Assembly: GCA_949358305.1 (NCBI GenBank)
Contig: OX442314.1
Span: 65,729,369-65,793,368 of the forward strand
Source of the DNA: Strigamia acuminata
Lineage: Eukaryota > Arthropoda > Chilopoda > Geophilomorpha > Linotaeniidae
Reading direction: 5' to 3'
DNA: 64,000 nt
In this document: one piece after another, positions 1 to 9,769 of the stretch
How positions within the stretch are numbered: position 1 is the first letter of the stretch
Layout: every line of letters begins with the position of its first letter
The notes under the pieces: generated by a model
The model's database searches: none
What the model was told of the DNA's origin: nothing
Seen by the model: the letters and a program-made list of their open reading frames with translations, nothing else
Translations under genes and position numbers: made by a program

Positions 1-2334
1 GATCTAGGAGTTGTCAAGATGCTGGGCATCCTTTGGAGCGTCCAAGATGATACGCTAATGTTCAGGATCCCGACCGGTGTTGAGATTCCCCAGTCAAGGA
101 GGGGCATTCTGTCATTATTGGCATCAGTCTTCGACCCCTTGGGGTTGATAGCTCCAGTCATTTTGCGGATGAAACTACTTTTACAGAGTATGTGGGGTCG
201 CGACATCAAATGGGACGACATAATCTCAGAAGAGAACCGAGAGATAGTGGCAAAATGGTACGCCGATCTTCAGCGCCTCACCGAAGCCCGGGTGAAGCGT
301 TGGATGGGGACGTACTCGGGCCAAGAAATGGACATTGACGTCTTTTGCGACGCAAGTCCACAAGCGTACGGGTGCGCGATCTACGTTCGAGCTGCGTCAG
401 GCGCGACCCAACTGCTCTTGAGCAAAAGCAGAATTGCCCCCACCACCAAGTTGACTTTGCCACGCCTAGAATTGACCGCAACTGTTGTTGGAGTCCGGAT
501 GGTGGAGTACATCCTAGAGGATTTCCTACCAGGTTATCCAATCGGGAAGATAAGGTATTACTCAGACTCAATGGTTGCGCTCGGGTGGTTGAAGTCTGAT
601 AAGAACAGGTGGAAGCCATATGTCTCCAACAGAGTGGCAGAAGTTCTTGAAAAGTCAAGTCCGAGTCAGTGGGCATACGTCCCGACGGACCGGAATCCAG
701 CGGACGTATTGACACGCCCATGCGAGGCAAAGAACCTTTTGGCCAACCGTCTCTGGTGGGACGGGCCCGGTCAGTTGGAAGACCTCGCGGACGAACCTGA
801 GGACGTTGACCTCCCAATGGAAGAGGCAAAAAAGGAAAAGGTAGCTTTGGTTGCGTCAGATGGAGAAGCGCATATGTGCGAGGTTTTCAAGCGATTTAGT
901 AGTTTTAATCGCCTCGTGCGAGTTTTCGCGCTCATGCGGCGCTGGCTTCCTTTTTTCGCCCGCGGGAGGGACCTCGAGGTTCTCGAGATAGAAGTTGCCG
1001 AGGAAAGAGTCATCCGCTTGGCTCAGGTCTTGAGTTTTCCAGACGAAAGACAAGCCGCAATGTTGAAAGAGAAAGTGGCAAAGGGCTCTATCCTGAAAAA
1101 TTTCGACATTTTTCTGGATGAGAGAGATTTACTAAGACTAAGGAGCCGTCTAGGGAAGTCAGCGCTTCCTTTTGACGAGGTATTTCCCATCATTTTACAC
1201 CCGGATAGTTGGGTAACAAGACTAATCATCAAGAAGGTTCACTTGCAGCTCCTGCATGGTGAGCTAAGTGAGACGTTTTACCGGTTGAGAGACAAGTATT
1301 GGATTGTAAGAGGACGCCGAACGGTCAAGGCTGTGATCCGGAGTTGCTTGGTCTGCAAACGAGAGCGGTTGGAACGCAATAACCCAGCCACTGGTGACCC
1401 TCCTATGGAGCGCGTCACGCCGGCAGCCCCGTTCCAGCATACAGGAATTGACCACCTCGGCCCTCTCACAGTCAAGCATAAGGAGAAAGAAAGAAAAGTC
1501 TATATTCTGTTGTTTACCTGCCTAGTAACACGAGCGATCCATTTGGAAGTCTCTGAGAACCTTTCGGTGGAAAAGTTCCTTCTGGCCTTCCGTCGTTTCG
1601 GCGCCAGATTTGGGTACCCGGCGAAAGTGTTCTCCGACAACTCCAAAACTTTCGAGCGAGGAAGCCAGGAGATACAGTCGTGGGGTAAATTGCTGACCAA
1701 GGATGGGATCCGGACGTTCCTTTCGGAGAAGAGAGTGGTTTGGTCGTTCATCCCACCATTGTCACCTTGGGCTGGAGGAGCCTGGGAGAGACTTGTGCGT
1801 TCGGTGAAAGATAAACTACGTAAGATGCTGCTGCGTAGGACTGTAGACTTGGAGACGCTTCAGACGCTAGCCGTCGAGATAAGCTCCGTGCTTAACTCAA
1901 GGCCCCTGTCTTACGTACATGAGGAGGTTGACGGCGGGAGAATTCTCAGCCCTGAGAACTTTCTCACTGGAGGAATGCCCAAGTGGGTTATCAACCGTCC
2001 ACTGCACGCAATAGAGAAGAAAGACCTACGGAGATTGGATAGAAAAAGACGACTTTTCGTTTGGGAGTTCTGGCGGATTTGGCGCGAGAGTTACCTGAAA
2101 CAGCTAAGAAATTTTCATGAAGTCAAGGGCGACTCCCGTTTCAAGAATCCGGAAGTCGACCAGATAGTCTTGCTAGAAAAGGTCGGCTGCAATCCGTACT
2201 TCTGGCCGCTGGCACGGGTCATCGAAGTCCTACCAGGCGAAGATGGTTTTGTGCGCGTCGTGAGAGTGGTTACAGCCAATGGAAAGGAATATCGACGCTC
2301 GGTCAAACACGTAAGGGCTTTGGAGCTGGACTAG
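1..2334 (+). CDS. pol: BEL/Pao Pol, C-terminal part (RT end, RNase H, integrase, DUF5641), partial at 5' end
   Basis: The frame is open from base 1 and ends with TAG at 2332-2334, giving 777 visible residues; the N-terminal half is outside the window. The first Met (nt 19) is internal and not a start. In order it shows the end of the RT/Peptidase_A17 region, an RNase H-like domain (VFCDAS, then RLELTA, then YYSDS), and the H2C2 zinc-binding segment of integrase (LLHGELSETF, then CLVCKR). The integrase core follows with D484, D546 and E596 (GIDHLGP, FSDNS, GGAWER). It closes with a DUF5641-like tail (NPYFWPLARV, then SVKHVRALELD). In the complete element this would be part of a Gag-Pol polyprotein that performs reverse transcription and integration. 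There is no envelope gene. The frame has no disruption in the visible part. Confidence 0.95.
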   Translation, partial: DLGVVKMLGILWSVQDDTLMFRIPTGVEIPQSRRGILSLLASVFDPLGLIAPVILRMKLLLQSMWGRDIKWDDIISEENREIVAKWYADLQRLTEARVKRWMGTYSGQEMDIDVFCDASPQAYGCAIYVRAASGATQLLLSKSRIAPTTKLTLPRLELTATVVGVRMVEYILEDFLPGYPIGKIRYYSDSMVALGWLKSDKNRWKPYVSNRVAEVLEKSSPSQWAYVPTDRNPADVLTRPCEAKNLLANRLWWDGPGQLEDLADEPEDVDLPMEEAKKEKVALVASDGEAHMCEVFKRFSSFNRLVRVFALMRRWLPFFARGRDLEVLEIEVAEERVIRLAQVLSFPDERQAAMLKEKVAKGSILKNFDIFLDERDLLRLRSRLGKSALPFDEVFPIILHPDSWVTRLIIKKVHLQLLHGELSETFYRLRDKYWIVRGRRTVKAVIRSCLVCKRERLERNNPATGDPPMERVTPAAPFQHTGIDHLGPLTVKHKEKERKVYILLFTCLVTRAIHLEVSENLSVEKFLLAFRRFGARFGYPAKVFSDNSKTFERGSQEIQSWGKLLTKDGIRTFLSEKRVVWSFIPPLSPWAGGAWERLVRSVKDKLRKMLLRRTVDLETLQTLAVEISSVLNSRPLSYVHEEVDGGRILSPENFLTGGMPKWVINRPLHAIEKKDLRRLDRKRRLFVWEFWRIWRESYLKQLRNFHEVKGDSRFKNPEVDQIVLLEKVGCNPYFWPLARVIEVLPGEDGFVRVVRVVTANGKEYRRSVKHVRALELD

Positions 2335-2386
2335 CGTGGTCGAGTCGCTTAGGCCGGCTGTCCGCTTCTTTTTCGGCTGGCAGCGA
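2335..2386 (+). other. Pre-3'LTR segment of element E (plus-strand primer region, pyrimidine-rich)
   Basis: These 52 bp lie between the pol stop and the 3' LTR. A polypurine tract is expected here, but the strand is pyrimidine-rich and contains CTTCTTTTTCGGCTGGCA immediately before the LTR. The same block precedes the 3' LTR in B and C, and a variant of it precedes those of A and the TK element. Confidence 0.5.
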
Positions 2387-3958
2387 TGTTGCGAGCAAGA
2401 ACGCAACAAAAAGATCTGAAGATTTCACGTTGTTTATCTTCAGAAAGAGAGAAAAGGCTTTTTAATTTTGTTGTCAAGTTTGAATAGATTTGCAACTCAT
2501 ATCTGACATGTCCAGTTGGTTTGTTGCCTTGTTGTCACGATCCTGGAAGTTCAAGGGGGTTGTCACTTCGCCTGCCACACCTGGAATGTTTGAAAGTTGT
2601 GTTTTTAGTCTTTTGGCATTGTTTTATGTGTCTTTTTCACTTGTTTGTGTTATTTCTAGTATTTATAAGTTTTCTCCTGTTTCCAGTTCACTTGTGAGAG
2701 AGATAGGCGTGCATCGGCAAGATGGCCGCCATAGCATAAGTGAGCTGGGAAACGGGAGAACTTGAAATAAGCACAATTGCAGTTTTAGTGCTTGTTTCAC
2801 TGGTAATTTAATTTATACTAACTTGTATTGGTGTTTAAGGTAGTCCACAGGTGTCTTGGGTCGCTGGATGGACGTTGGACATCGTTTGTGAGCGTTTGCG
2901 AGCGTCGGGCGTGAGCGCACGCCTTGCGACGCCTCTCGTGGTCGTATGGGTCCTGCAAATGAGTTGAATCGGTCGGGTTTCAATGTCCAAGCACTGGGAA
3001 AGCTGTACTAACCGTTCTAGGACGCAGATCCATCGTTGAGAAGGCCTGTGAGTCGCTTGCGACCTTGTTTGGCTCCATTCACGTCATTTTGGCAGTTGCA
3101 TGGTCGCCATCTTAGATTTGGTGCTGCACTGGTGCCCTGTTATTGTTTCTTTTGGGGTTTTATTGGAACCTGGACGTAGGGAATATATACTAGTTATTGT
3201 TTGTATATTTACCAATATTAGTTGTTATTAATCTAAGCTTTTACCTTTGTTATTGCATGGTTGTTAAGGGGTTAAAACTGTGACACGTTGCGCCCTCTGT
3301 TGGTGGTGATTGGGTTTGGGCTAAGCATTGTGTTTTGAGTGTAACTAATGTTAGTTTTAGCCTTTGAATTATCTGTTAAGTTTAAGTGAAGTGCTGTTTG
3401 CACAGGTCATAATGTTATCAAGGTGTTAGGTTAAGTTTTGCCTTTACTTATGTTAAGTTTGACATCTGTTGTAGAAATACGGAAACCTTGTTGGCACTAT
3501 TGTTATTATTCAAATCTGTATTGTTTGGTCACTGACATTTATTGTAATCAGGTGACCAGTTGTTAAGAGTAGGTTGCTAAAAAAGCAACAGTTGTTATCA
3601 TTTGTTAAGTATTAAATCCAGTTGATATTTTTCCTCCTTCTTTGGATAATTTATTCCTGGGTTTCTTTTACTTCAATAAACATGATGACTTGTGAGTAGA
3701 GAGCTTTGCCTGCTCTCCTCCTCCCTGGGAGCCCGGAATTTCTACCCAGCAGCTAAAGAGGTTTTGCCAATCACTTTATCTAAATGCAGTCAGGCCTAGT
3801 TTCATGCAGTCAGGCCTAACACTTCTTCAAGTTAGGCTTATGCTCAGAGAGAGGATTTCAACTTGTCTCTTCAACCACTATACAGTCTCGGGCGGTTTCC
3901 AGAGTTTGGTGACCAATTCGCCAGTTTTTTCCTGTGAGATCCAAGGTTGTTTGCTACA
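2387..3958 (+). repeat. 3' LTR of element E (1572 bp)
   Basis: Starts TGTTGCGAGC and ends TTTGCTACA, matching the LTRs of B (1574 bp) and D (1571 bp). The first bases form a small inverted repeat (GTTGCG, then CGCAAC). A TATA-like TTTATAAG near 2664 is followed by a long hairpin (2667-2764) with the YY1-like sequence AAGATGGCCGCCAT in its loop. AATAAA at 3675-3680 is a candidate polyadenylation signal; B and D have lost this hexamer at the same place. Confidence 0.93.
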
Positions 3959-6900
3959 TTGGTTGGATGTTTCTAAAACTTACATTGGAGCCTTCTACTA
4001 AGGTTTAAACACTATTTCTGAACATTCAGAGACATTGGTCTTGTGGTGTTTGTGCTAAGTCAACTGTGATGAGATCAAAAGTCTATTCTCCCAAATCATT
4101 GGTTGGATGTTTCTAAAACTTACATTGGAGCCTTCTACTAAGGTTTAAACACTATTTCTGAACATTCAGAGACATTGGTCTTGTGGTGTTTGTGCTAAGT
4201 CAACTGTGATGAGATCAAAAGTCTATTCTCCTAAATCAATGGTTGAATGTTTCTAAAACTTACATTGGAGCCTTCTACTAAGGTTTAAACACTATTTCTG
4301 AACATTCAGAGACATTGGACTTGTGGTGTTTCTGCTAAGTCAACTGTGATGAGATCAAAAGTCTATTCTCCCAAATCATTGGTTGGATGTCTCTAAAACT
4401 TACATTGGAGCCTTCTACTAAGGTTTAAACACTATTTCTGAACATTCAGAGACATTGGTCTTGTGGTGTTTGTGCTAAGTCAACTGTGATGAGATCAAAA
4501 GTCTATTCTCCCAAATCATTGGTTGGATGTTTCTAAAATTTACATTGGAGCCTTCTACTAAGGTTTAAACACTATTTCTGAACATTCAGAGACATTGGTC
4601 TTGTGGTGTTTGTGCTAAGTCAACTGTGATGAGATCAAAAGTCTATTCTCCTAAATCAATGGTTGAATGTTTCTAAAACTTACATTGGAGCCTTCTACTA
4701 AGGTTTAAACACTATTTCTGAACATTCAGAGACATTGGACTTGTGGTGTTTGTGCTAAGTCAACTGTGATGAGATCAAAAGTCTATTCTCCCAAATCATT
4801 GGTTGGATGTTTCTAAAACTTACATTGGAGCCTTCTACTAAGGTTTAAACACTATTTCTGAACATTCAGAGACATTGGACTTGTGGTGTTTGTGCTAAGT
4901 CAACTGTGATGAGATCAAAAGTCTATTCTCCCAAATCATTGGTTGGATGTTTCTAAAACTTACATTGGAGCCTTCTACTAAGGTTTAAACACTATTTCTG
5001 AACATTCAGAGACATTGGTGTTTGTGCTAAGTCAACTGTGATGAGATCAAAAGTCTATTCTCCCAAATCATTGGTTGGATGTTTCTAAAACTTACATTGG
5101 AGCCTTCTACTAAGGTTTAAACACTATTTCTGAACATTCAGAGACATTGGACTTGTGGTGTTTGTGCTAAGTCAACTGTGATGAGATCAAAAGTCTATTC
5201 TCCCAAATCATTGGTTGGATGTTTCTAAAACTTACATTGGAGCCTTCTACTAAGGTTTAAACACTATTTCTGAACATTCAGAGACATTGGACTTGTGGTG
5301 TTTGTGCTAAGTCAACTGTGATGAGATCAAAAGTCTATTCTCCCAAATCATTGGTTGGATGTTTCTAAAACTTACATTGGAGCCTTCTACTAAGGTTTAA
5401 ACACTATTTCTGAACATTCAGAGACATTGGTGTTTGTGCTAAGTCAACTGTGATGAGATCAAAAGTCTATTCTCCCAAATCATTGGTTGGATGTTTCTAA
5501 AACTTACATTGGAGCCTTCTACTAAGGTTTAAACACTATTTCTGAACATTCAGAGACATTGGACTTGTGGTGTTTGTGCTAAGTCAACTGTGATGAGATC
5601 AAAAGTCTATTCTCCCAAATCATTGGTTGGATGTTTCTAAAACTTACATTGGAGCCTTCTACTAAGGTTTAAACACTATTTCTGAACATTCAGAGACATT
5701 GGTCTTGTGGTGTTTGTGCTAAGTCAACTGCGATGTGAAATGAACTCAAAATTTTTTTTTCAAAATTTATTGCTTGGGTGTTGCTAAAACTTATATTGAA
5801 GGCTTCTACTAAGGTTTAAACACTATTTCTGAACATTCAGAGACATTGGACTTGTGGTGTTTGTGCTAAGTCAACTGTGATGAGATCAAAAGTCTATTCT
5901 CCCAAATCATTGGTTGGATGTTTCTAAAACTTACATTGGAGCCTTCTACTAAGGTTTAAACACTATTTCTGAACATTCAGAGACATTGGTCTTGTGGTGT
6001 TTGTGCTAAGTCAACTGTGATGAGATCAAAAGTCTATTCTCCCAAATCATTGGTTGGATGTTTCTAAAACTTACATTGGAGCCTTCTACTAAGGTTTAAA
6101 CACTATTTCTGAACATTCAGAGACATTGGTCTTGTGGTGTTTGTGCTAAGTCAACTGTGATTAGATCAAAAGTCTATTCTCCCAAATCATTGGTTGGATG
6201 TCTCTAAAACTTACATTGGAGCCTTCTACTAAGGTTTAAACACTATTTCTGAACATTCAGAGACATTGGTCTTGTGGTGTTTGTGCTAAGTCAACTGTGA
6301 TGAGATCAAAAGTCTATTCTCCCAAATCATTGGTTGGATGTTTCTAAAACTTACATTGGAGCCTTCTACTAAGGTTTAAACACTATTTCTGAACATTCAG
6401 AGACATTGGTCTTGTGGTGTTTGTGCTAAGTCAACTGTGATGAGATCAAAAGTCTATTCTCCTAAATCAATGGTTGAATGTTTCTAAAACTTACATTGGA
6501 GCCTTCTACTAAGGTTTAAACACTATTTCTGAACATTCAGAGACATTGGACTTGTGGTGTTTGTGCTAAGTCAACTGTGATGAGATCAAAAGTCTATTCT
6601 CCCAAATCATTGGTTGGATGTTTCTAAAACTTACATTGGAGCCTTCTACTAAGGTTTAAACACTATTTCTGAACATTCAGAGACATTGGTCTTGTGGTGT
6701 TTGTGCTAAGTCAACTGTGATGAGATCAAAAGTCTATTCTCCTAAATCAATGGTTGAATGTTTCTAAAACTTACATTGGAGCCTTCTACTAAGGTTTAAA
6801 CACTATTTCTGAACATTCAGAGACATTGGACTTGTGGTGTTTCTGCTAAGTCAACTGTGATGAGATCAAAAGTCTATTCTCCCAAATCATTGGTTGGATG

Positions 6901-7252
6901 TTTCTAAAACTTACATTGGAGCCTTCTACTAAGGTTTAAACACTATTTCTGAACATTCAGAGACATTGGTCTTGTGGTGTTTGTGCTAAGTCAACTGTGA
7001 TGAGATCAAAAGTCTATTCTCCCAAATCATTGGTTGGATGTTTCTAAAACTTACATTGGAGCCTTCTACTAAGGTTTAAACACTATTTCTGAACATTCAG
7101 AGACATTGGTCTTGTGGTGTTTGTGCTAAGTCAACTGTGATTAGATCAAAAGTCTATTCTCCCAAATCATTGGTTGGATGTCTCTAAAACTTACATTGGA
7201 GCCTTCTACTAAGGTTTAAACACTATTTCTGAACATTCAGAGACATTGGTCT
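3959..7252. repeat. 140-bp satellite array, segment 1
   Basis: About 23 tandem monomers of mostly 140 bp. Each monomer contains CTAAGGTTTAAACACTA and the dyad TCTGAACATTCAGA. Variant classes include CCAAATCATTGGTTGGA versus CTAAATCAATGGTTGAA, GGTCTTGTGG versus GGACTTGTGG, TTTGTGC versus TTTCTGC, and TGATGAG versus TGATTAG. Short 132-bp monomers lack 8 bp around the CTTGTGG block. One divergent 147-bp monomer with a T-run lies around 5730-5810. No gene was seen. The segment continues into segment 2 once element A is removed. Confidence 0.98.
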
Positions 7253-8763
7253 TGTTGCAAACAACGTGGAAATATTTTTGAAATTGCATTTATTACTGTG
7301 TTTTATGTCATAATAAATATTCATAGTGTAATTGAGTTTTTGCCTAATATTTTCATTTATTGCTTTTCAGGTTTTATCTTATTAAAACATTTTCTAGTGT
7401 TTTCAGTATTTTAGTGTCTTTTGTGTTGATATTACATTTTAATTTACTGTTATTTCAAGTGTTTTCAAAGCTTTGTGTCTTATCTCATTGATTTCTTATG
7501 CATTTTCATGATTTTCGGCATTTTTAAGTACATTCGTCGAAGTGCAGTTCAATTACGCTACACGCGTGACGTCATTTTTCCATTACTAGTCTCGTTTCGT
7601 TAGAACTTCTAACGTTTCGTTCTATACTTTCCGAGTTGTTAAGAATTCTATTCACAATTGCTTTCTACTAATTATTGTCTGCTCTTTCGACTGGTGTGCT
7701 TTATTATTGCCCAAGTGTTTTCGTTTCGTCAGTGCGAACGTTCGTTGTCGGCCACCGCATGGGCGCGGCCGATAATGTTCGGTTCGTGCGGCTTACGATC
7801 TATTTCAAAGTGTTGTGTTTAATAAATATTGTGATTTTGTGCAGGAAATAACATTTCCTAATTCTATTTAACATTCCTTTGTGGTTTTTATAAACATTCT
7901 GTGTATCTAATTTCAAATGTACTGGTTTTACCGCCAATATGACGTTCGAGGCCGCCATGTTGGAATTTATCGGTAATTCGTTTTTATTTCAATTTGTTTA
8001 CGATGTATATTGATTGAATTGATTTTACTATTTGTTTACGATGTTTTTTAACCTGAATTCTTATGTTATTTTGTGTTTTAAAGCCATTTTAAATTCAAAT
8101 CTTACGGTTACGTCATCATACTTGCCTGTGATTGGCTATTGCGATCGTCTGCTACACGATCATTGTTTTGTGCTTCGTTTTCATTGTTTTACTTATTGAA
8201 TCGAATTGTTATGATTAGCTTTTTTATTCACTGCATTCTTGCGGTCATTTTGATATATTTCAAACTGTGATCCGTGCTAATTTCACAATTTGTCAACTTT
8301 GCCTGTATTTCGTTTTCCTCCGTTGCCATGACAACGGAGAATTTTGTGTCTGTATTTCGCCGCTAATCGGCTTGGCGCGTGCCATTTTCGGTATTGCGCA
8401 TGTGCGGCTCCCTTGAGGGCCAATTACATTCGTGTATTTTATTCAGTTATCATCTAACCGTTCATTAAAGAAGTTGTTGAATTTTAGCTCGTGTTTAACT
8501 TTATTTCCGCCATCTTTTCCAATGTGTCGGGAGTAGTTAATCTCTTTTTCCCCGCTGGCTTATGGATAAACAAGCACTCGGATACCTTTCAACAGTGCTC
8601 TCGATTGCTTTCTCCTCATGCAACAATGGATTCGGGAGTGATTATTGTGGTTTCCAGCACGGTTTCTGTACGTACTTTGCTATACGATCATCAAATCATA
8701 GTGGCGGGAATTTCAAACCGCAAATGCCCATTTCTTCTATATTCGTGTTGACCGACCGCAACA
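7253..8763 (+). repeat. 5' LTR of element A (1511 bp)
   Basis: Begins TGTTGCAAACAACG and ends CGACCGCAACA. Candidate polyadenylation hexamers AATAAA occur at 7312-7317 and 7821-7826. YY1/Pho-like motifs are at 7951-7961 (GCCGCCATGTT) and 8506-8515 (CCGCCATCTT class). A perfect 8-bp inverted repeat, CTCCGTTG (8318-8325) with CAACGGAG (8332-8339), could form a stable hairpin. The promoter and R-region limits cannot be fixed from sequence alone. Confidence 0.95.
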
Positions 8764-9769
8764 TCGAATATCTAGTTTTGGTAGCCGTGACCAGGATAGC
8801 CGTTGCATTCTTTCTGTGTTTTCGTCGTGACGTCAGTGCAACGTCCGATCGTGCGTTTGGTGCGATCAACGGAATAATTTACGTTCGCGATTCGTCGTCT
8901 GCTACAAGTAGTGTCAACGTTCAACGTGACTTCAGCCACAACGAGGACAGGTACGGCGTCGAATTTGAACAATCGTGTGCAAGCAACGGGATCTTCCGGT
9001 CGCCATATTTGGATACACAACGCGCTGCGCTGGGAAGACGATTTGCCCCTGGATTATTTGCATTTTCTTGTTTTTGGAGTTCTGTGTTTTCATTTTGGGG
9101 ATTTTTATTGCATGAGGGTATTGTTTTGGGTATTCCATTGGTGTTTTTGTTGTTTCATTTGCTAGTTTTGGGGAAAATTTTAGTAAAAGTGTTTTCATAC
9201 CAAATTTTGAAGTGTTTTTTCATTGCATGCTTAGTTCTCCATTATAACCGCCATAAGCGGGGGAGATTAGATTTATTTCGAGTAAAACTGACTAGTTTCA
9301 AGTTGAATGAGCTGTCAGTAGAGTCAAAATTTAATGTTAGGAGTTATTGGCGTGTTTTGTTGCAAAACGAACCGTCAATTGTTTTCAAAAGAGTTTATTG
9401 GCGTGCTTTGTTGCAAAACAAACCGTCAATTATTTTCAAACTGTGCAGGGTAATTGTGTCACGTTTTATTTACGTACACAAAAACCGCTCAAATTTTTGG
9501 TCATCCTCGATTGGCCAAACATTTGATATTCTAAAATTCTCACGTGTCACCAAGGACCGTGAAAATTGAGTGCTTTTTGGGGGATAAAATTAAAAAGTTT
9601 ATTCTCTTTAAAGTTAAAACAAAAACCGTGAAAATTGAGAAATTTTTGGGGGATAAAATTACAAGGTTTATTCTCTTAAAAATTAAAACAAAGTTGAATT
9701 GTCATGCCCGTTTTTATCTGTTCTTTCCAAATTTCACAGCCGAATTTTTTGTGAGAGAGGACAGAGAAA
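8764..9769 (+). other. Leader of element A (PBS-like site, hairpin, two tandem duplications, long upstream ORF)
   Basis: A 1006-bp untranslated leader between the 5' LTR and gag. A primer-binding-like TGGTAGCCGTGACC lies at 8779-8792. A hairpin with CCGC/GCGG arms flanked by TCTCC (9236-9240) and GGGGGAGA (9259-9266) is shared with the B-type leader. Two tandem duplications follow: 51-bp units from 9344 and 69-bp units from 9556. A 335-codon upstream ORF (8562-9569) begins in the LTR and runs through much of the leader. It has several hydrophobic stretches and no recognisable domain, and is probably fortuitous because the strand is T-rich. Confidence 0.75.
8779..8796 (+). other. Candidate primer-binding site of element A
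   Basis: TGGTAGCCGTGACC begins 15 nt after the LTR end. It starts with TGG, as expected for pairing with a tRNA CCA end, and resembles the TGGTACCGTGA found at the same place in the other elements. The tRNA was not identified. Confidence 0.45.

Larger units (their letters stand above)
1..3958 (+). mobile_element. BEL/Pao LTR retrotransposon E, 3' part (5' end outside window)
   Basis: The 3' portion of a BEL/Pao element of the same family as B and D. It consists of the C-terminal part of pol, a 52-bp spacer and a complete 3' LTR. The window begins inside the RT/RNase H junction of pol. Satellite resumes directly after the LTR terminal CA at 3958. The next four bases (TTGG, 3959-3962) should be one copy of a 4-bp target duplication, whose partner lies outside the window. 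The pol protein is nearly identical to that of B, so this is a young copy. Confidence 0.95.

Noticed and set aside
2490-2765. 91-codon ORF with a hydrophobic stretch inside the B-type LTRs, open in E, B (twice) and D
   Set aside because: It lies in LTR promoter and hairpin sequence. The differences between copies that I can see mostly change amino acids, and the element C LTR lacks the start context. It is most likely fortuitous.
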